A stretch of DNA of 64,000 nucleotides from positions 1,364,001 through 1,428,000 of the forward strand of contig JALBUN010000010.1 in NCBI GenBank assembly GCA_025174535.1, in the 5' to 3' direction. The DNA is from Cantharellus purpuraceus (taxonomy: Eukaryota > Basidiomycota > Agaricomycetes > Cantharellales > Hydnaceae). The stretch's first letter is position 1. Each line of letters starts with the position of its first letter. The notes under the pieces were generated by a model. That model was not told the DNA's origin. It saw only the letters and a program-made list of their open reading frames with translations, and did not search any database. Positions 8,233-20,776 of this stretch are shown piece by piece. A program made the position numbers and the translations under genes.

Positions 8233-11200
8233 ATGAGCGAGAGCGAGAGGCATGAGAGGATACGTCGTGAGGTACGTTGTTACGATTTTCCTCTTTCATA
8301 GGAATGTTCAAAGCTATCCCTTCCATACAGCTATCTCTTTCTTCCGGGTCCAAGCTCACTAGACAGAAGGCACGGCGAGTGGAAAAATACATCGTGAGAG
8401 TCCCTCCGCACATGTGATTTAATGCAATACTAAGCCATACTGTAGGACAAGAAGCTCAAAAAGGAGGAGCGCCTGGTTCTTTTTGAGAAGCTTTCGTGCG
8501 TAGTTTCGATGAATTTTCTGGTTTGCGGGGCTTATTTATATTTTGTATGCCTAGAAAATCACAAGCTCTCTCGAATTCCACAAAACTTCAACGCTCTTCT
8601 TCACTTGGATCAAGAAAAGAAGCTGTTGGTCATGAACTCGCTGCTGGAAAGAGATTCTCCGATGAGGAATGGATGGGTTTCTCACATCACGAAGACGACG
8701 AACACACAGGCGTTCTCGCACCCGAAGATCGTGATGCCAGTACCAACGAGCGGTCAAGGTCACCCAAGAGGGATGTTGTCGACCATCGAAAGCGGAAGAG
8801 ACGACGGGTTGCGGCAGGATTCAAGGAATGGGCCATGAAACAGCTTGACGCCGCGAAAAGCCAGGGACCTCCCTTGGAAGACCCTTCACAGCCTCTCAGA
8901 ATGCCAGCCGCGGTTTCCCTGGAAGTCATACCTTCTATCCCAGTGTCGACACCTCAAGACCCAATTCGTGGGCCACTTGGGGAGGTTCTAACGCTGCCCT
9001 CTACGTCGTTCGCGGAACACCTTCGCACTCAAGGAAGGGGCCTGGACGGAACATCTCGCATTCCTGCCGAAAAGGTCATAAAGGTGAACAGAAGCGCAGA
9101 GATGCAGGAGGCTCGTTTGCTTCTTCCTATAGTAGCTGACGAACAGCCCATCATGGAAGCTGTCCTCTTGAATTCCGTGGTCATTATATGTGGTGAGACT
9201 GGGAGCGGAAAGACGACGCAAATACCACAGTTTCTTTACGAGGCGGGTTTCGGGTGTCTAAAAGGCGGTATGTAACTACGTGACTCCTACATTGAAGAAG
9301 TGTTTTAATTCTTTGACAGATAATCCTGGTATGATCGGCATAACGCAGCCGCGACGTGTCGCGGCCATGTCTATGGCGGCACGCGTCGCGTCAGAGCTGT
9401 GTCTACCTTCATCACGTGTTTCCTACCAGATTCGTTACGATGCCACTGTATCCCCTATGACGACTATCAAGTTCATGACGGATGGTGTACTACTGCGGGA
9501 ACTTGCCGTGGATTTTTTGCTAACTCGATATTCTGTCATTGTTGTGGACGAGGCGCATGAAAGAAGCATGAACACGGATATTCTGATCGGTGTATTGAGC
9601 CGTGTTGTGAGGCTGCGAGAGGAGATGTGGAAAGAAGGCAAACAGGGCATAAAGGTTTGCCTATATCCATTCCTTGGAAACATTATAAGCTTATCCAATA
9701 TGTATATCATATGATTCAGCCCCTTCGTCTCATAATAATGTCCGCCACACTTCGTGTTTCTGACTTCACATCCAATACCGCACTCTTCACCACACCTCCT
9801 CCAGTCATCAGCATCTCAGCCCGGCAGCATCCAGTGACAATTCATTTCAATCGACGCACTCTTCCTGACTATGTCACAGAAGCTGTTCGCAAAACCGTCA
9901 AAATCCATGCCAAGTTACCTCCTGGTGGTATACTGGTATTCTTGACAGGGCAAAATGAGATCACGGGTGTATGTAAGAAATTGGAAGCGAGGTTTGGGCG
10001 CTCTGCCATACGGGCAAAGAAAGCGCAAGGGAGGGACCGATTTTCCTTTTACTTTGCTGGAAGGAGAGGGGAAGAAGAAAAACAGAATGAAAGTAAACCT
10101 AGCTTGGTTCCTACGCAAGGCAAGAGTTCTCTCTCTCATTGGTGATATCAAGTTCCTTAGATGACAATGCAACAGTTGATATTGAGGCTGAGGATATCGA
10201 ACTTGGTGGAAACGTTGAAAACAACCTCACCATGGACGTTGATGGCGAGGGTGATTCTCAGCCGGCTGTGGATGTATTAGATAGTGACTCGGAAGCACCA
10301 GACGATGAGCTGAACTTAATCGATATAGATGATACGGATGGTAAGTTATCTCCACATTCTTAGCTGGTACTGAGTCCATTCTTTCCTCTCAATATCAGTG
10401 CCCATGCATATCGTGCCTCTATACTCCTTACTTCCAAGCGAAAAGCAGATGAAAGTTTTCCAGGCTCCTCCGCCAGATGCTCGACTGGTCGTTGTGGCGA
10501 CTAACGTTGCGGAGACTTCGTTAACAATCCCGGGCATTCGCTATGTGGTTGACTGCGGCCGCGCAAAAGAGGTATACAATCGTTTGCCATCCATTATAGA
10601 GGTTCTAAATGCAGGTTGCAGCGCAAGTATGACGTGCAGAGTGGGATCCAATCATTCCAAGTATCCTGGATCTCTAAAGCATCTGCTGCTCAGCGGGCAG
10701 GTCGTGCTGGACGGACTGGCCCTGGTCACTGCTATCGTCTCTACTCTTCCGCTCTCTTTGAGAATTACTTTGACGAATTCGCACAGCCCGAAATTCTTCG
10801 TGTTCCAATTGAAGGTGTCGTCCTTCAAATGAAAGCCATGAACATTGACACTGTAGTCAACTTCCCATTCCCGACGCCTCCTGACAGGACAAGTCTCAAG
10901 CATGCAGAGACGATTTTGGGACACTTGGGCGCTCTGGAAGGTACCATGCAGGGAAGTCACGTCACTGACTTGGGCCGGACAATGGCCTTGTTTCCAGTAA
11001 CTCCCAGATTCTCCAAGATGCTGGTGTCTGCGAGACAACACAGTTGCCTACCATACATCGTCGCAATTGTAGCGGCTTTATCCGTCGGCGATCCTTTCCT
11101 TCGTGCAGAAGACTTAGCTGGTGCAGACAATGCCTCAGACAATGAGAGCCTTTCCCCAGATACCGTTCCGGAGATCTCCCAGATACGAAGCAGCGAGGTC

Positions 11201-12100
11201 AAGGAGAAGGAAGTCGCCAAAGCTCGGTGTCGGGCATTCTTCATCTCTCAGCAGGCATGCATAGTTGGTCGTTTATAGGCGTGTGTTTAATGAATCGTTC
11301 GTAGAGCCATGGGTCTCTCGGTAATGGCACCAGCGATGCGTTCCGATTGTTGTCTATAGTCGGAGCGTATGAATACGCTGGGGGAGGACATGCATTTTGT
11401 GCAGAGCATTTTGTTCGCCCAAAGGTTAGCACCTACAACTTCTTGTTTATTCGTGTGTTTAGGATTCCCTTTAGGCAATGGAAGAGATACACAAACTCCG
11501 AATTCAGATCAGTCAGATAGTCGCCGCACACTTCCCTGACGTAGCAAAGGAGTTTACATCGAGGATTCAGCCTCCTAGCAACATGCAGGTAGGGGTAATA
11601 CGCTGGGTTGTGGATGACTCTGACTTTCATCACTCAGTTGAAGATTTTGCGTCAAATACTCACCGCTGGTTTCATTGATCAGGTAGCTGTCCGGAAGGAC
11701 CAGGTTGATCAAAGTGCCAGGACTGGAAACAAGTTTGCGTCGTCGCGCAGCGTTCCATATAGAGCCTTGAGTGTCTCTGAGGATGTTTTCATCCACCCTT
11801 CATCCATTATATTCCATGTTCCTCCCCCAAAGTACGTCGTATTTCATGAGATAATACGAACATCTCAGCCTTGGATTAAAAGTCAGTGGATTCATCCACC
11901 GTATTACGAAGATTTGCTGAGCGACCTTTGCTTCTCCAGCGGTTACAGTAATTAACCCTGCTTGGCTCCCAAAGCTGGGGCCAACCCTTTGTTCCATTTC
12001 AAAACCTTTGAAGTTATCTGGAGGTGAAGCTATTGTTACTCCACGATTTGGACCTAATTTATGGGAATTACCTCCGATAAAGCAAGCATTCTCGAGTTAG
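8233..12100 (+). CDS. DEAH-box RNA helicase, Ecm16/Dhr1 (DHX37) family
   Basis: Nucleolar helicase that dislodges U3 snoRNA from pre-ribosomes during 18S rRNA maturation. Thirteen exons: 8233-8271, 8331-8393, 8446-8495, 8555-9267, 9320-9654, 9720-10092, 10161-10340, 10399-10571, 10622-11254, 11305-11424, 11475-11588, 11638-11881, 11940-12100; about 1,065 residues. The N-terminus carries the family block [20 protein letters not shown]. Walker A GETGSGKT is near residue 264, DEAH near 365, SAT follows, then [18 protein letters not shown] and QRAGRAGR (about 664). The C-terminus has the HA2/OB-type region ([21 protein letters not shown]). Intron 9 is best read as a GC-AG intron (donor GCATGC at 11255); a GT donor at 11264 is the alternative. 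The gene looks intact. Confidence 0.93.
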
Positions 12101-12782
12101 CTTTCCTACGTATTTCATTTAATAATACATTATCTCCTTTTAATAGCATTTCTTTTGCAGCTGACCCTGTTTGTAAAGCTCATAAGATGCCCAATTCTAT
12201 ATGCTCCATATGTTGCATCCTGGGAGCAACGTAGAAAAACCAGAAGTCATCTTGACTGATGCCAGGGGAAGCTTGCTTCGCCCTCAAATTTATACGTTGA
12301 CACCCAAATGGGATCCAAGGATGTACAAGACTAACAGTGTCCGCAGTTCTCAGTGTAAGAGCTCATAATAGACATGCCTCGGCAACAGGTAATGTGGCAC
12401 TATACTCCTGCAGTCCTGAAGGACAGAGACAATGATGCTGCTCCTCAGTTAATTCACATTCACACCAGCGACTGGGGTTGTTGGTATAATTGGTGCCAAG
12501 CTTTTTTACATCCGCCAGGAGTAATGAGAAACTTGTGCAGTATACTTCTGAATGGGTTTCGTTCTATACAGATGCAAGTTGTGAGTGCAGGTATGATGCA
12601 GGGCGGAATGTGCAGAATGAGGCGTGCAGGTGAATGATAATACAGTGTGGTCGAAACGTATACGAAGGTAATGGAAAGCGTGTCAGACGGAGTGTTCACT
12701 CGTAGCGTCTATCAGTGACTCTGCGCTTCGTGTCAGCCTAGGAGGGATTTCTATGATTGGGAGCTTCTCGCTATTGGGAGCG
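12101..12782. other. Intergenic between convergent helicase and SEN1 genes
   Basis: About 680 bp between two stop codons. Short open frames exist (for example 12374-12637) but lack family resemblance, splice support or a neighbour to pair with. It holds the two 3' untranslated regions and nothing else I can identify. Confidence 0.5.
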
Positions 12783-15700
12783 TTAGTCAAAGTCGCTGGT
12801 CAATGACTGGGTTAAATTGACCTTTAGAACAGGTTGTTTCTTCGGTATAAACATAGAAACTTCTTTGGGGCGCTTCCTCGGAAAAGGCGGACGTGGTTTG
12901 GGTGGCTTGCCTTGAGTCTCATCTATGTCACGCAGAGCTGGTGCAGGACGCTGAGCATCAGCATCATCGGAGTTTCTCCGTCTCTTGAGCATGCTCGATG
13001 GAATTAGATCACTGGGCTTCTTAGAGTCCTCGAAGCCTGTAGGTGCGTTCGAAGGTCCAGGATCAACAGTTAACACCGGTGAGTGGGATTTACTTTGAAC
13101 CAGCTCTTGAGGAGTCTTTAGGTCCCCAGGAATCGAAACTAGATGTCTGGTAGGGGCTGGCTTGACAGTGCTCCGTGGAGTCGTAGAATAATTCAAGGGG
13201 CGGCGATACGTCAGCGGATCTGCCTAAGTTACATGTCAATCTAGTGTACGGGGTGGATTGTGTCAACAACATACATCCAGCATGCGGGAAGTGCTTCGAG
13301 CATCTTGAACAATTACCTTCCACACCTGATCGCTACGTTCGAGGGTGGCAGCATGCCCTAAAATGAAGAGTGATGACCTTGCTCTCGTTATAGCAACATT
13401 GAGACGGCGTTGGTCTGCAAGAAACCCGATTGACTGGACTCCCGGGCCTGCGCGGACACATGACAGAATAATGATGTCCTTTTCTTGTCCTTGAAAGCCA
13501 TCAACGGTGTTGAAGTCGACCTTGCCGATTACATCCGCCCCAAAGCTTGCTTTGAACCTCCTTTTCAACTCTAACAGTTGAGCACGATACATAGTAATCA
13601 CACCAATACGAAAGTCAAGGTCAGTATCGGGATATTCGGTTCTGATCCGGTTGTAAAGGGCCACGGCGACCTCACATTCAGTATGATTGACCAGTGAATG
13701 CCCACTGTGAACTTGCTGTTCACATCCACTTGCCACGTTGATGAATTTGTATGTCCCAAAGAGAGTGTGTTTGTGCCAGGGCTGAAACGTCTTCTTAGCC
13801 ATCTCAGGACCATCAAGAAGACGTTGTGCATAAAATAGGGTGCTGGGCAAGCGACTAATGTCTGGATGCATTCGATATTGGATGCTTAAAAGATATTAAC
13901 GACTACTACCGACCTATCAAGTATGAATACATACCTCAGCAAGTGCACAGCCTCTGGTCTGTTCTTCTGGAGCCGAACAAATAATGATTGGCCATAACCG
14001 AACTTGTTCGCAAGGGGGGAAAGAACCGTAGGGGGTAATTGCTGCGGGTCTGTTATATGTATTAGCATGAAGTGTAAGGATTTCACGGCGAATATTGCGC
14101 ACCTCCGACCATGATACATCGCTTTAATTTGAATTTCAATGGAATCAGAGAACTCAATTCAACTGATTGCGCCGCCTCATCGATGACAACCATTTCAAAA
14201 TTCAAGTTCTCCAGGACCTCATGGCCAGCACCAGACAATGTTGAACAAATGATATCCGCGTCATTGAGCACCTCGGCACGGTACTTTCGTCGAGCAGCAT
14301 CGAGAGTTCGCGAATCGGACTTCTGCTGATCCTTTATTCGGTTCAATTGCTGAGACAGGGACATACGTCTGTTATTCAGCGATTTAAGTTCGAGTTCAAG
14401 GGTTTGCAATCCAGAAGCATTGTTTTTAAGAGTGGTCATTTCCTGCATTTTCAAGGCTCTAGAATTCCTGAGAGTATCCATTTCGGCGCGCAAAGAGGCC
14501 AAGGTGGTAGATGCAGAAGACGGGGAGGCATTTGCCTGCTTCGGGTCCGAGTTCAGTCGTTGATCCACTAACTGATCTAAAGAGATATCTTTGACACTGA
14601 TATTGATTACCGCCTCGGATCCGACGCGTACAATGTTAGGCACGACTAGACGGCCGTCCGAGTCGCGAACGCCGTCCTTTAGACGTTTTGCCACCTCATC
14701 AATGGCTGCGTTACTTGGTGCACAGACCAGCATCTTGAGGGGTGGGGTTTTTTCAGATGGTGGAAAATTGCGGCCTGCATGGACAACAGTGGCAGGCCGA
14801 GGTCGTGTAGAAAGAAAGGCCCCGGCAATACCACATATGGTCCATGTCTTTCCCGTTCCAGGGGGACTAGCTTCTGGATCACTAGGTGTACAGAACAAAT
14901 TAAAAAATAAATGTACCCTTGCACCAAGGAAAAGCCATCAGTCCGCATAGACCCTAAAATCGCAATTGCTTGAGGTTCGTTCACCTGATAAGCTTTCATG
15001 GTCTGCTTAATTTGCGTTGTTGGCAATTTAGGTATTTCTGCCAGCTGTGGCTTCATTACCCGAGGGTAGAAGCCATAATACGGCAGCGCCCTAAGTGCAG
15101 CATATTCACGAGCAATAGTGCTCAAACTAAGTGCGATGTCATTGCAAGCTCTGCAATACAAAGTTTAAACTTACCTAAACACCTTGGTGAGACGCCATTG
15201 GGTATTGATGGACAATCCGGGGTCCGCGGCATTGAAGTTGACGAAACAGCGGAGAGTGACTTGAATCTTTAACGGATTACTGCTCGAAGACTGCACCTTG
15301 GCGAGGGTAGAGGTCTGACCCCCCAACTTGCGGAGTAGGACGATATCTGTCTCTGCTAGCCGCCATCGGTCTGGAGGCATTTGTGTCACAGACACGTCGA
15401 GGTCAAGCCAGTCATCCAAATATTGTCGCGAAGTGACTTGACATGTTAGCGTCTCGGGAACAGCCTCTTCCTTGCTTTTGATCAACTGGCTCCAGCATTC
15501 TAAAGTCAAGAGTGGTTCGAAGGTTCGTTGGTATTCCTGATCGGACTCGAACTGATCCATAATGGGCACATATGAAGGTCGATCCCCAAATATCGGAGGT
15601 TCGGGGCCGTCGTGGTCGTACTTCCAAGATAAAATGGTGCGGTGGAGAGGTCGTAAATCTGGTTTCATTCGCAAAGCCGCTCGTTGTGCTTCCTCACGCT

Positions 15701-18700
15701 TATGGATTCTGTCTAATGCAGAATTACGACCGGTGAAATTTGTGTCTAGCAACTTGACGGTTCGGCGATGGGCGGGCTTCTTGACGAGCGGTGATTTTTG
15801 TAACTTACCCAACGACGCCAGACCCCCTCGATCATCTTCATCTTCTGACGCCGAGGAGGCTGAAGACGAAGGTTGCGAGATACCTGGCTTGATGGGTCTT
15901 GTCTCATCTTTTAGAGTGGATCCTCTATGCGAGAACTTGACCGAATCCTCTGACTTTAGGAAGTTACGGCTTCCACCAGCGACGGTCGCCTTTCCCTGTG
16001 CAGCCACCTGTGAGCGTACTTGCGCCATTAGAGAGCTGGAGTGTGTAGCTGATTTGACACGTCGTATCTCGACGAAAGGCTTTGATGTGAGAGAGGAAGG
16101 TGTTTTACCAGGGTGTTTGGATGTAGCCGCTATGAAATCATCCATTTTTCGTTGGCGGAGCTTGCTGTCCTGGGTGTAAGAATTCGCCGGATGAGCCAAA
16201 GTAAATCCATGACCAAACGAGGGCTTGGATTCTCCAATATATTGTATTTCGTCGTCGTCATCGTCCCGACTAAAGAAAGACAGCGCTGTCCCCAATTCCG
16301 AAAGGTGAGTCTCCGACAATCTCGTCTGCAGATTCTGCGGAATGGACTTGCGACGAGACGCATCCAAGAACTTTTCTAACCTCACAAGAGAATCCTGAGA
16401 AGGTCGGACCTCTGTTTCGCGGAAACAATCCATGAGAGTTTGGACAAGATTCGATGATTGATGGAGGAGTTCCATATCAGTCAAACGCAGCCATCGAATG
16501 GACTCCGTCAAGACTGGCTGTAAATCGTTCAACATATTACGACCAATCTGAGATGGCTTCCGGGGGGAAGCCAATGCTGTTTTGGATTGCTGGGAGATGA
16601 GCAGGACAGCAGCTTCGAACGTCCGCCTTTGGGCAACCAGATCCCGGGCAAAAATCAATGCGTCTCGCATCCAATCTATCATGGCATCTGGCTCGTTTAC
16701 CTTCGACCAAGTGGGCGTGCGTCGGAAAATAATCGTTATAGCGTCACACATCAGACGCCACAACTTGGGTATTCGCATCTGTGGTCGGACACCCTCTGAA
16801 GCGCCAACAAATTGCTCATCGAACAATAAACCATCGCGACCATTTGTTAGAACCTCTATGACATCCGTCATGCATCTTACCAATGATTTTGCAATGCTAC
16901 AAGCATCTGGGAAGAGCGGTGCACAGTCATTAAAAGTGGAGATAGATGAGGCAATACCATCCAAAGTTGGCACTGGCAGGTCCTTGAGGATAGAACGAAG
17001 ACAATCAGAGCGTAAATCGACGTCGTACGCTTGGCCTAGAAGAACCTGGGAAGCCATTTGAAGCTCTTCCACAGGTGAAAGTAACAAGGCTAACACATGC
17101 TTAGCCATGTCTGGACGCCGTACAAGAGATTGTACAACCGGAGCTGTACTCGATGTCGCGTTTGTGTACTGCGTTACGGCATCCAAAAATCCGGCTCGCA
17201 TAACATGAAGACCAGTATTAATGGCGACGATGATCCTTGCAATGTCCTTCCGCATCTCTGTAGGAAGACTTGGTGGGTTAAATGCATCCGATGACAATGT
17301 ATCCAAATAGGCCGAGCGTGCCACCAACGAGATAAGTAGTGTGAGTCCTTCACTGTCGTCGCCATCAACTGTCTCGTACATTTTCTTCCAGATTTGTGTG
17401 CGCAAATAAGGCTCCTTAAGATCGTGCTTGCGTTTATCCACGCTGGGCGAGGTCTGCTGTTGCACAACATCGGATATTTGGAAGATGATCGCCTCGACAC
17501 GAGAACCATCCATGCCTAAGGCATGGTCTAACAATCTCCGCCCTGCAGCGCGAGCCGCCTGCCAAGGCCCAGTGTTTTTTTGGGAGGACAATGCGACATT
17601 GACGATGACATCGGCGTGGATATCGAGTACATGAGTCACGGCAGAGAGTGTCTTATTGGCCTCTGCAGGTTGAGAGACTTCATATAGAGTCTGGAATATG
17701 TTATGGGGTGTTGTTAGGAGGAAATGGGTATTATGTTACATGATAGGCTCACAGTAAGTATACATGCCATTATTGATGGACGCTTGTCTTTAAAACGCTC
17801 GTGTTGTAACTCTTCGCATGCGAATCCAACAATTTTCCTCAAAACATCACCAAAAATTGGCATGTCGCTAAGGGAGTTAAGGTATACTTGAAACCACTGC
17901 ACAAACCACGGCTGCTGTATTATGCTCGAGTTCGAGTCTTGAATTAATCGCAGATACATAGGGTTGTCCTTGATAGAGTCAAAAACTACTTGTGGAAAGT
18001 CGTGGTCTTCTCCTTGCCAGAGGAATCGACCGTGCTTCTTTATCAGATAAATGAATGCCCGCAAAACATCGGGAAAGTCTGTAACGTTCGATTCACAACC
18101 AGAAAAGGGATATACAGTGAATATACGCACGAGATCCCTTGTCATGCAAATGTCCAATAATTGCGTGGCGAAATGCACGAGCCGTACTATTCTCGCTCTC
18201 CATGAAAGTTGTGGGCAGAACTCGAAGAAAACTCTGCAAGCCCGACCATAATGCAGAGGATGACATGGTAAAATATTCACGGAGAGGACGGTGAGCAGCA
18301 TGATTTATATCAGTTTGCAATGATGTGCGCGCCCCCGAAGTCAAGGCCGCAGTAATGGACTGAAACACTAATTCATAGCTGCCTAGAAACTTGTCTTTGT
18401 CAATGGAGGAGCATCCAACCATCTGGTGCTGTGCCCAGGTACGAATCTCGCGCTTTTCGTTGAAAAGAAGCAGCAGTAACCCTGGAGGCAACTCGACAGG
18501 CCATCCTGAAGATATGAAAGCTGGAGGGTGCTCTTGAATGAGTTGGAGGAGTTCCGAACACTCGAATAATGGAACAGAGGAAAGTATGTGGAAGAGTACT
18601 GCTGTTGATAGATCACTGAAAGTCTTTTTAGATCCTGGAGATATACCAGCAGACTTGATGGCATCGAGAACTATACAGAGTTCCCACTTATCTATGGTCG

Positions 18701-19142
18701 AGAAAAAAGAATCTAGTACATGCTTTGGAAATGCAGCGAAGTAACTTTAAATTAAGTCAGAAAGTATTACTGAGGTTGGTAGAGAGATGACGCACGTTTG
18801 TCTAGAAGATATCTTCGCATTCGTATAACCATGCACACACCCGCAGCAACCATGTAGTACGCCTTTCATCTTTGTTTTCCAGGATTCCACCCTTGGATTG
18901 TCAGAGTAGGCATGCAAGCGGAGAAGAAAGACTGATGCCTCCACGACAACTGGCCTCGCCTTATTACAGAACCAATGAAGAATGCCATCCGTGTCAGGAG
19001 GTGCACTCATGAGCAAAGTGTATATGGGTGCTAGGAGTGCATCCTGAGAGCCTTGAGTGTTGACTGGTTCTCTTTTCAAACCTTCCAGCATGCGCGACAC
19101 TTCAGCCTCCTTCGGAAGGCTCGTGCCACTGGAAGACATCAT
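12783..19142 (-). CDS. SEN1: SEN1/senataxin superfamily 1 RNA-DNA helicase
   Basis: Nuclear helicase that ends transcription of short RNAs and resolves R-loops. Nine exons on the - strand: 19142-18796, 18744-18131, 18078-17753, 17690-15175, 15126-14917, 14866-14103, 14049-13935, 13884-13275, 13223-12783; about 1,980 residues. The first 1,300 residues form the SEN1_N helical region. The helicase has Walker A GPPGTGKT at about 1339, VVIDEAAQS near 1560, GDPQQLPPTV, QYRMHPDISRLPS near 1634, VDGFQGQEKD and NVAITRAR. A coiled insert (about 1430-1530) sits in the 1B region, as in yeast Sen1. The basic tail ends FIPKKQPVLKVNL, a typical nuclear-localisation end. Two ATG codons lie at 19142 and 19139. 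Shares a 196-bp promoter with translin. Confidence 0.94.
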
Positions 19143-19338
19143 CTTGATGATAAAGGCTCAATAATAAATATATTATAACGGTGATATTCCATTATACATA
19201 CTGTAAAGGACCAAGGCCTCTTGGACACGCTCTAGACGAATTGATGTTTACGAGGAGCGACAAGTGACTTGGTGAGCGCCAAAGGTGCGGAGTCTGCTGT
19301 GCGGAGTCTGTTTTGGTGCGGAGTCTCATTTGGACACG
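19143..19338. promoter_or_regulatory. Bidirectional promoter SEN1/translin with a triple 11-bp repeat
   Basis: The two start codons are 196 bp apart and divergent. Next to the translin ATG the 11-mer GTGCGGAGTCT occurs three times in direct orientation, at 19285-19295, 19299-19309 and 19316-19326. It is not a known element to me; it could bind a transcription factor or lie in the translin 5' untranslated region. Confidence 0.55.
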
Positions 19339-20551
19339 ATGGACGAGCGAGATTTAGCAGTGCTAACAAAGCTATTGGACAGCGATGTGGAGCTCGGAGA
19401 GGTTATCGATCTTATTGATTCTTTTTTTTCAGGACTTAAATCTTGTGACGTCATAACAGAAACTACGTGATCAGGGGACGGAACTCGAAAAGAAGACACG
19501 AGCGATTGTAGGACTCCTCAACAAGATTCACTCCACTCCCTCGCAATCCAGTACACCGTCAAAAATACCTTTTAGTAACATTCCCACTGACACTTATTTT
19601 GTTCCAGTACCTGCTCTTGTAGACGCGGCCCGTCCAATGCTAGCAGATTGTCAAGAAAGCACCGCTGCGATTGCAGCATTGATCCCGCCTCATCAGTTCT
19701 GGAGGTTCGCATTCTTTTTGATGTTATTTTAGTTTCTGAATTGACTGCATTCATCCAGGTGGAGAAATACCTGGCAGCGTCAGGCAATCATTTGCTAAAC
19801 ATCTATACCTGTTCAACATGTTAACATTCCTTGTTCACAGATCCAGTCTGCTGTATTTACCGCTGCCCTTATAGAATACCTCTCCACCGGCGCACTGCTA
19901 TCCCTGTATCAGGCGAGTCAAATCCTCGGAAGTAAGAATCGATCTTTTACTTTCCATGTGTCCTATTTATATCGATACCACCACCCGATTCGCAGTCAAG
20001 GAAGAGTGGAAGGATAGACTTTATCTCCAAGCTGAGGATTACCTTCTCGGCATCATCAGCCTTGTCAATGAATTAGTCAGTTCAGGAGACCTGTCTTCTT
20101 GCCTATGTCTTACCCTATGGAGTAGTCGCGATACTGCGTGAATGCAGTTACAATAGGGAACTATGAAGAGCCAATCAGGATATCAAAATTCGTCAAGGTT
20201 GGCGCTGCTTTAGACTTTAAAAATCGTTATTAGACTTAAATCCCCGAAGGATATATTCTCTGGATTCTCGATGGTAAGCCAAATGCAAGACGCCTCTGGG
20301 GCTGGCGTTTTTGCATGTATAAACTGATGGTATACAGTTGAACCTCAAAAACGACCTTTTGCGAAGACGATTTGACAGCTTGAAGTATGACATCAAGAAG
20401 ATTGAAGAGGGTAAGCCTTTTTATATGCGCTTCGGACCTCCGTGGTATAATATCATCAATGTCTGAACGGATCACAGTTGTCTATGACCTCTCGCTGCGA
20501 AAATTGACGCAGCATGTGCCGAGAGTGTCTCCATCTTCTGTTCAAGACTGA
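19339..20551 (+). CDS. Translin
   Basis: Translin assembles into an octameric RNA/ssDNA-binding ring, with Trax forming the C3PO RNase that acts on small RNAs and tRNA leaders. Nine exons: 19339-19401, 19460-19704, 19759-19783, 19841-19931, 19996-20075, 20126-20197, 20250-20273, 20338-20410, 20478-20551; 248 residues, close to the usual about 230. Conserved blocks in order: ELEKKTRAIVGLLNKIH, IPPHQFWRWRNTWQR, TAALIEYLS, EEWKDRLYLQAEDYLLGIIS, AVTIGNYEEPIRI, FSMLNLKNDLLRRRFDSLKY and KKIEEVVYDLSLR. The third intron (19784-19840) has a GC donor; no GT donor keeps the frame. No Trax gene lies in the window. Confidence 0.93.
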
Positions 20552-20776
20552 TGAGTTGCAGTGAAATATCTGTCCGCTTTTGACCAGTTGCAGTACTGTA
20601 ATGTAGTATTGCCTAGTAGTAATAATACTCTTGGTGCTTTGTCATGACTATAGTTGGTGTTTACACTTGTTGATTTGTGCCCCACCTCAGATTTGCTTCC
20701 TCGAGCCGCCTCGCCATCGACATCCAACCTCGGCTAAGCTCATTTTTGACCTATAAGTTCATCCAAATCATATATT

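Noticed and set aside
11264..11304. GT donor at 11264 for helicase intron 9
   Set aside because: It gives a 41-nt intron and three extra residues; the GC donor at 11255 gives a 50-nt intron and a better match to the conserved [12 protein letters not shown] region. Kept as the alternative.
12374..12637. Possible small gene between helicase and SEN1
   Set aside because: No recognisable domain, no splice pattern, and it lies between two convergent 3' ends.
19573..19608. A 33-nt intron within translin exon 2
   Set aside because: Too short for this genome (minimum seen about 46 nt) and the segment reads through in frame, so I keep it as coding.
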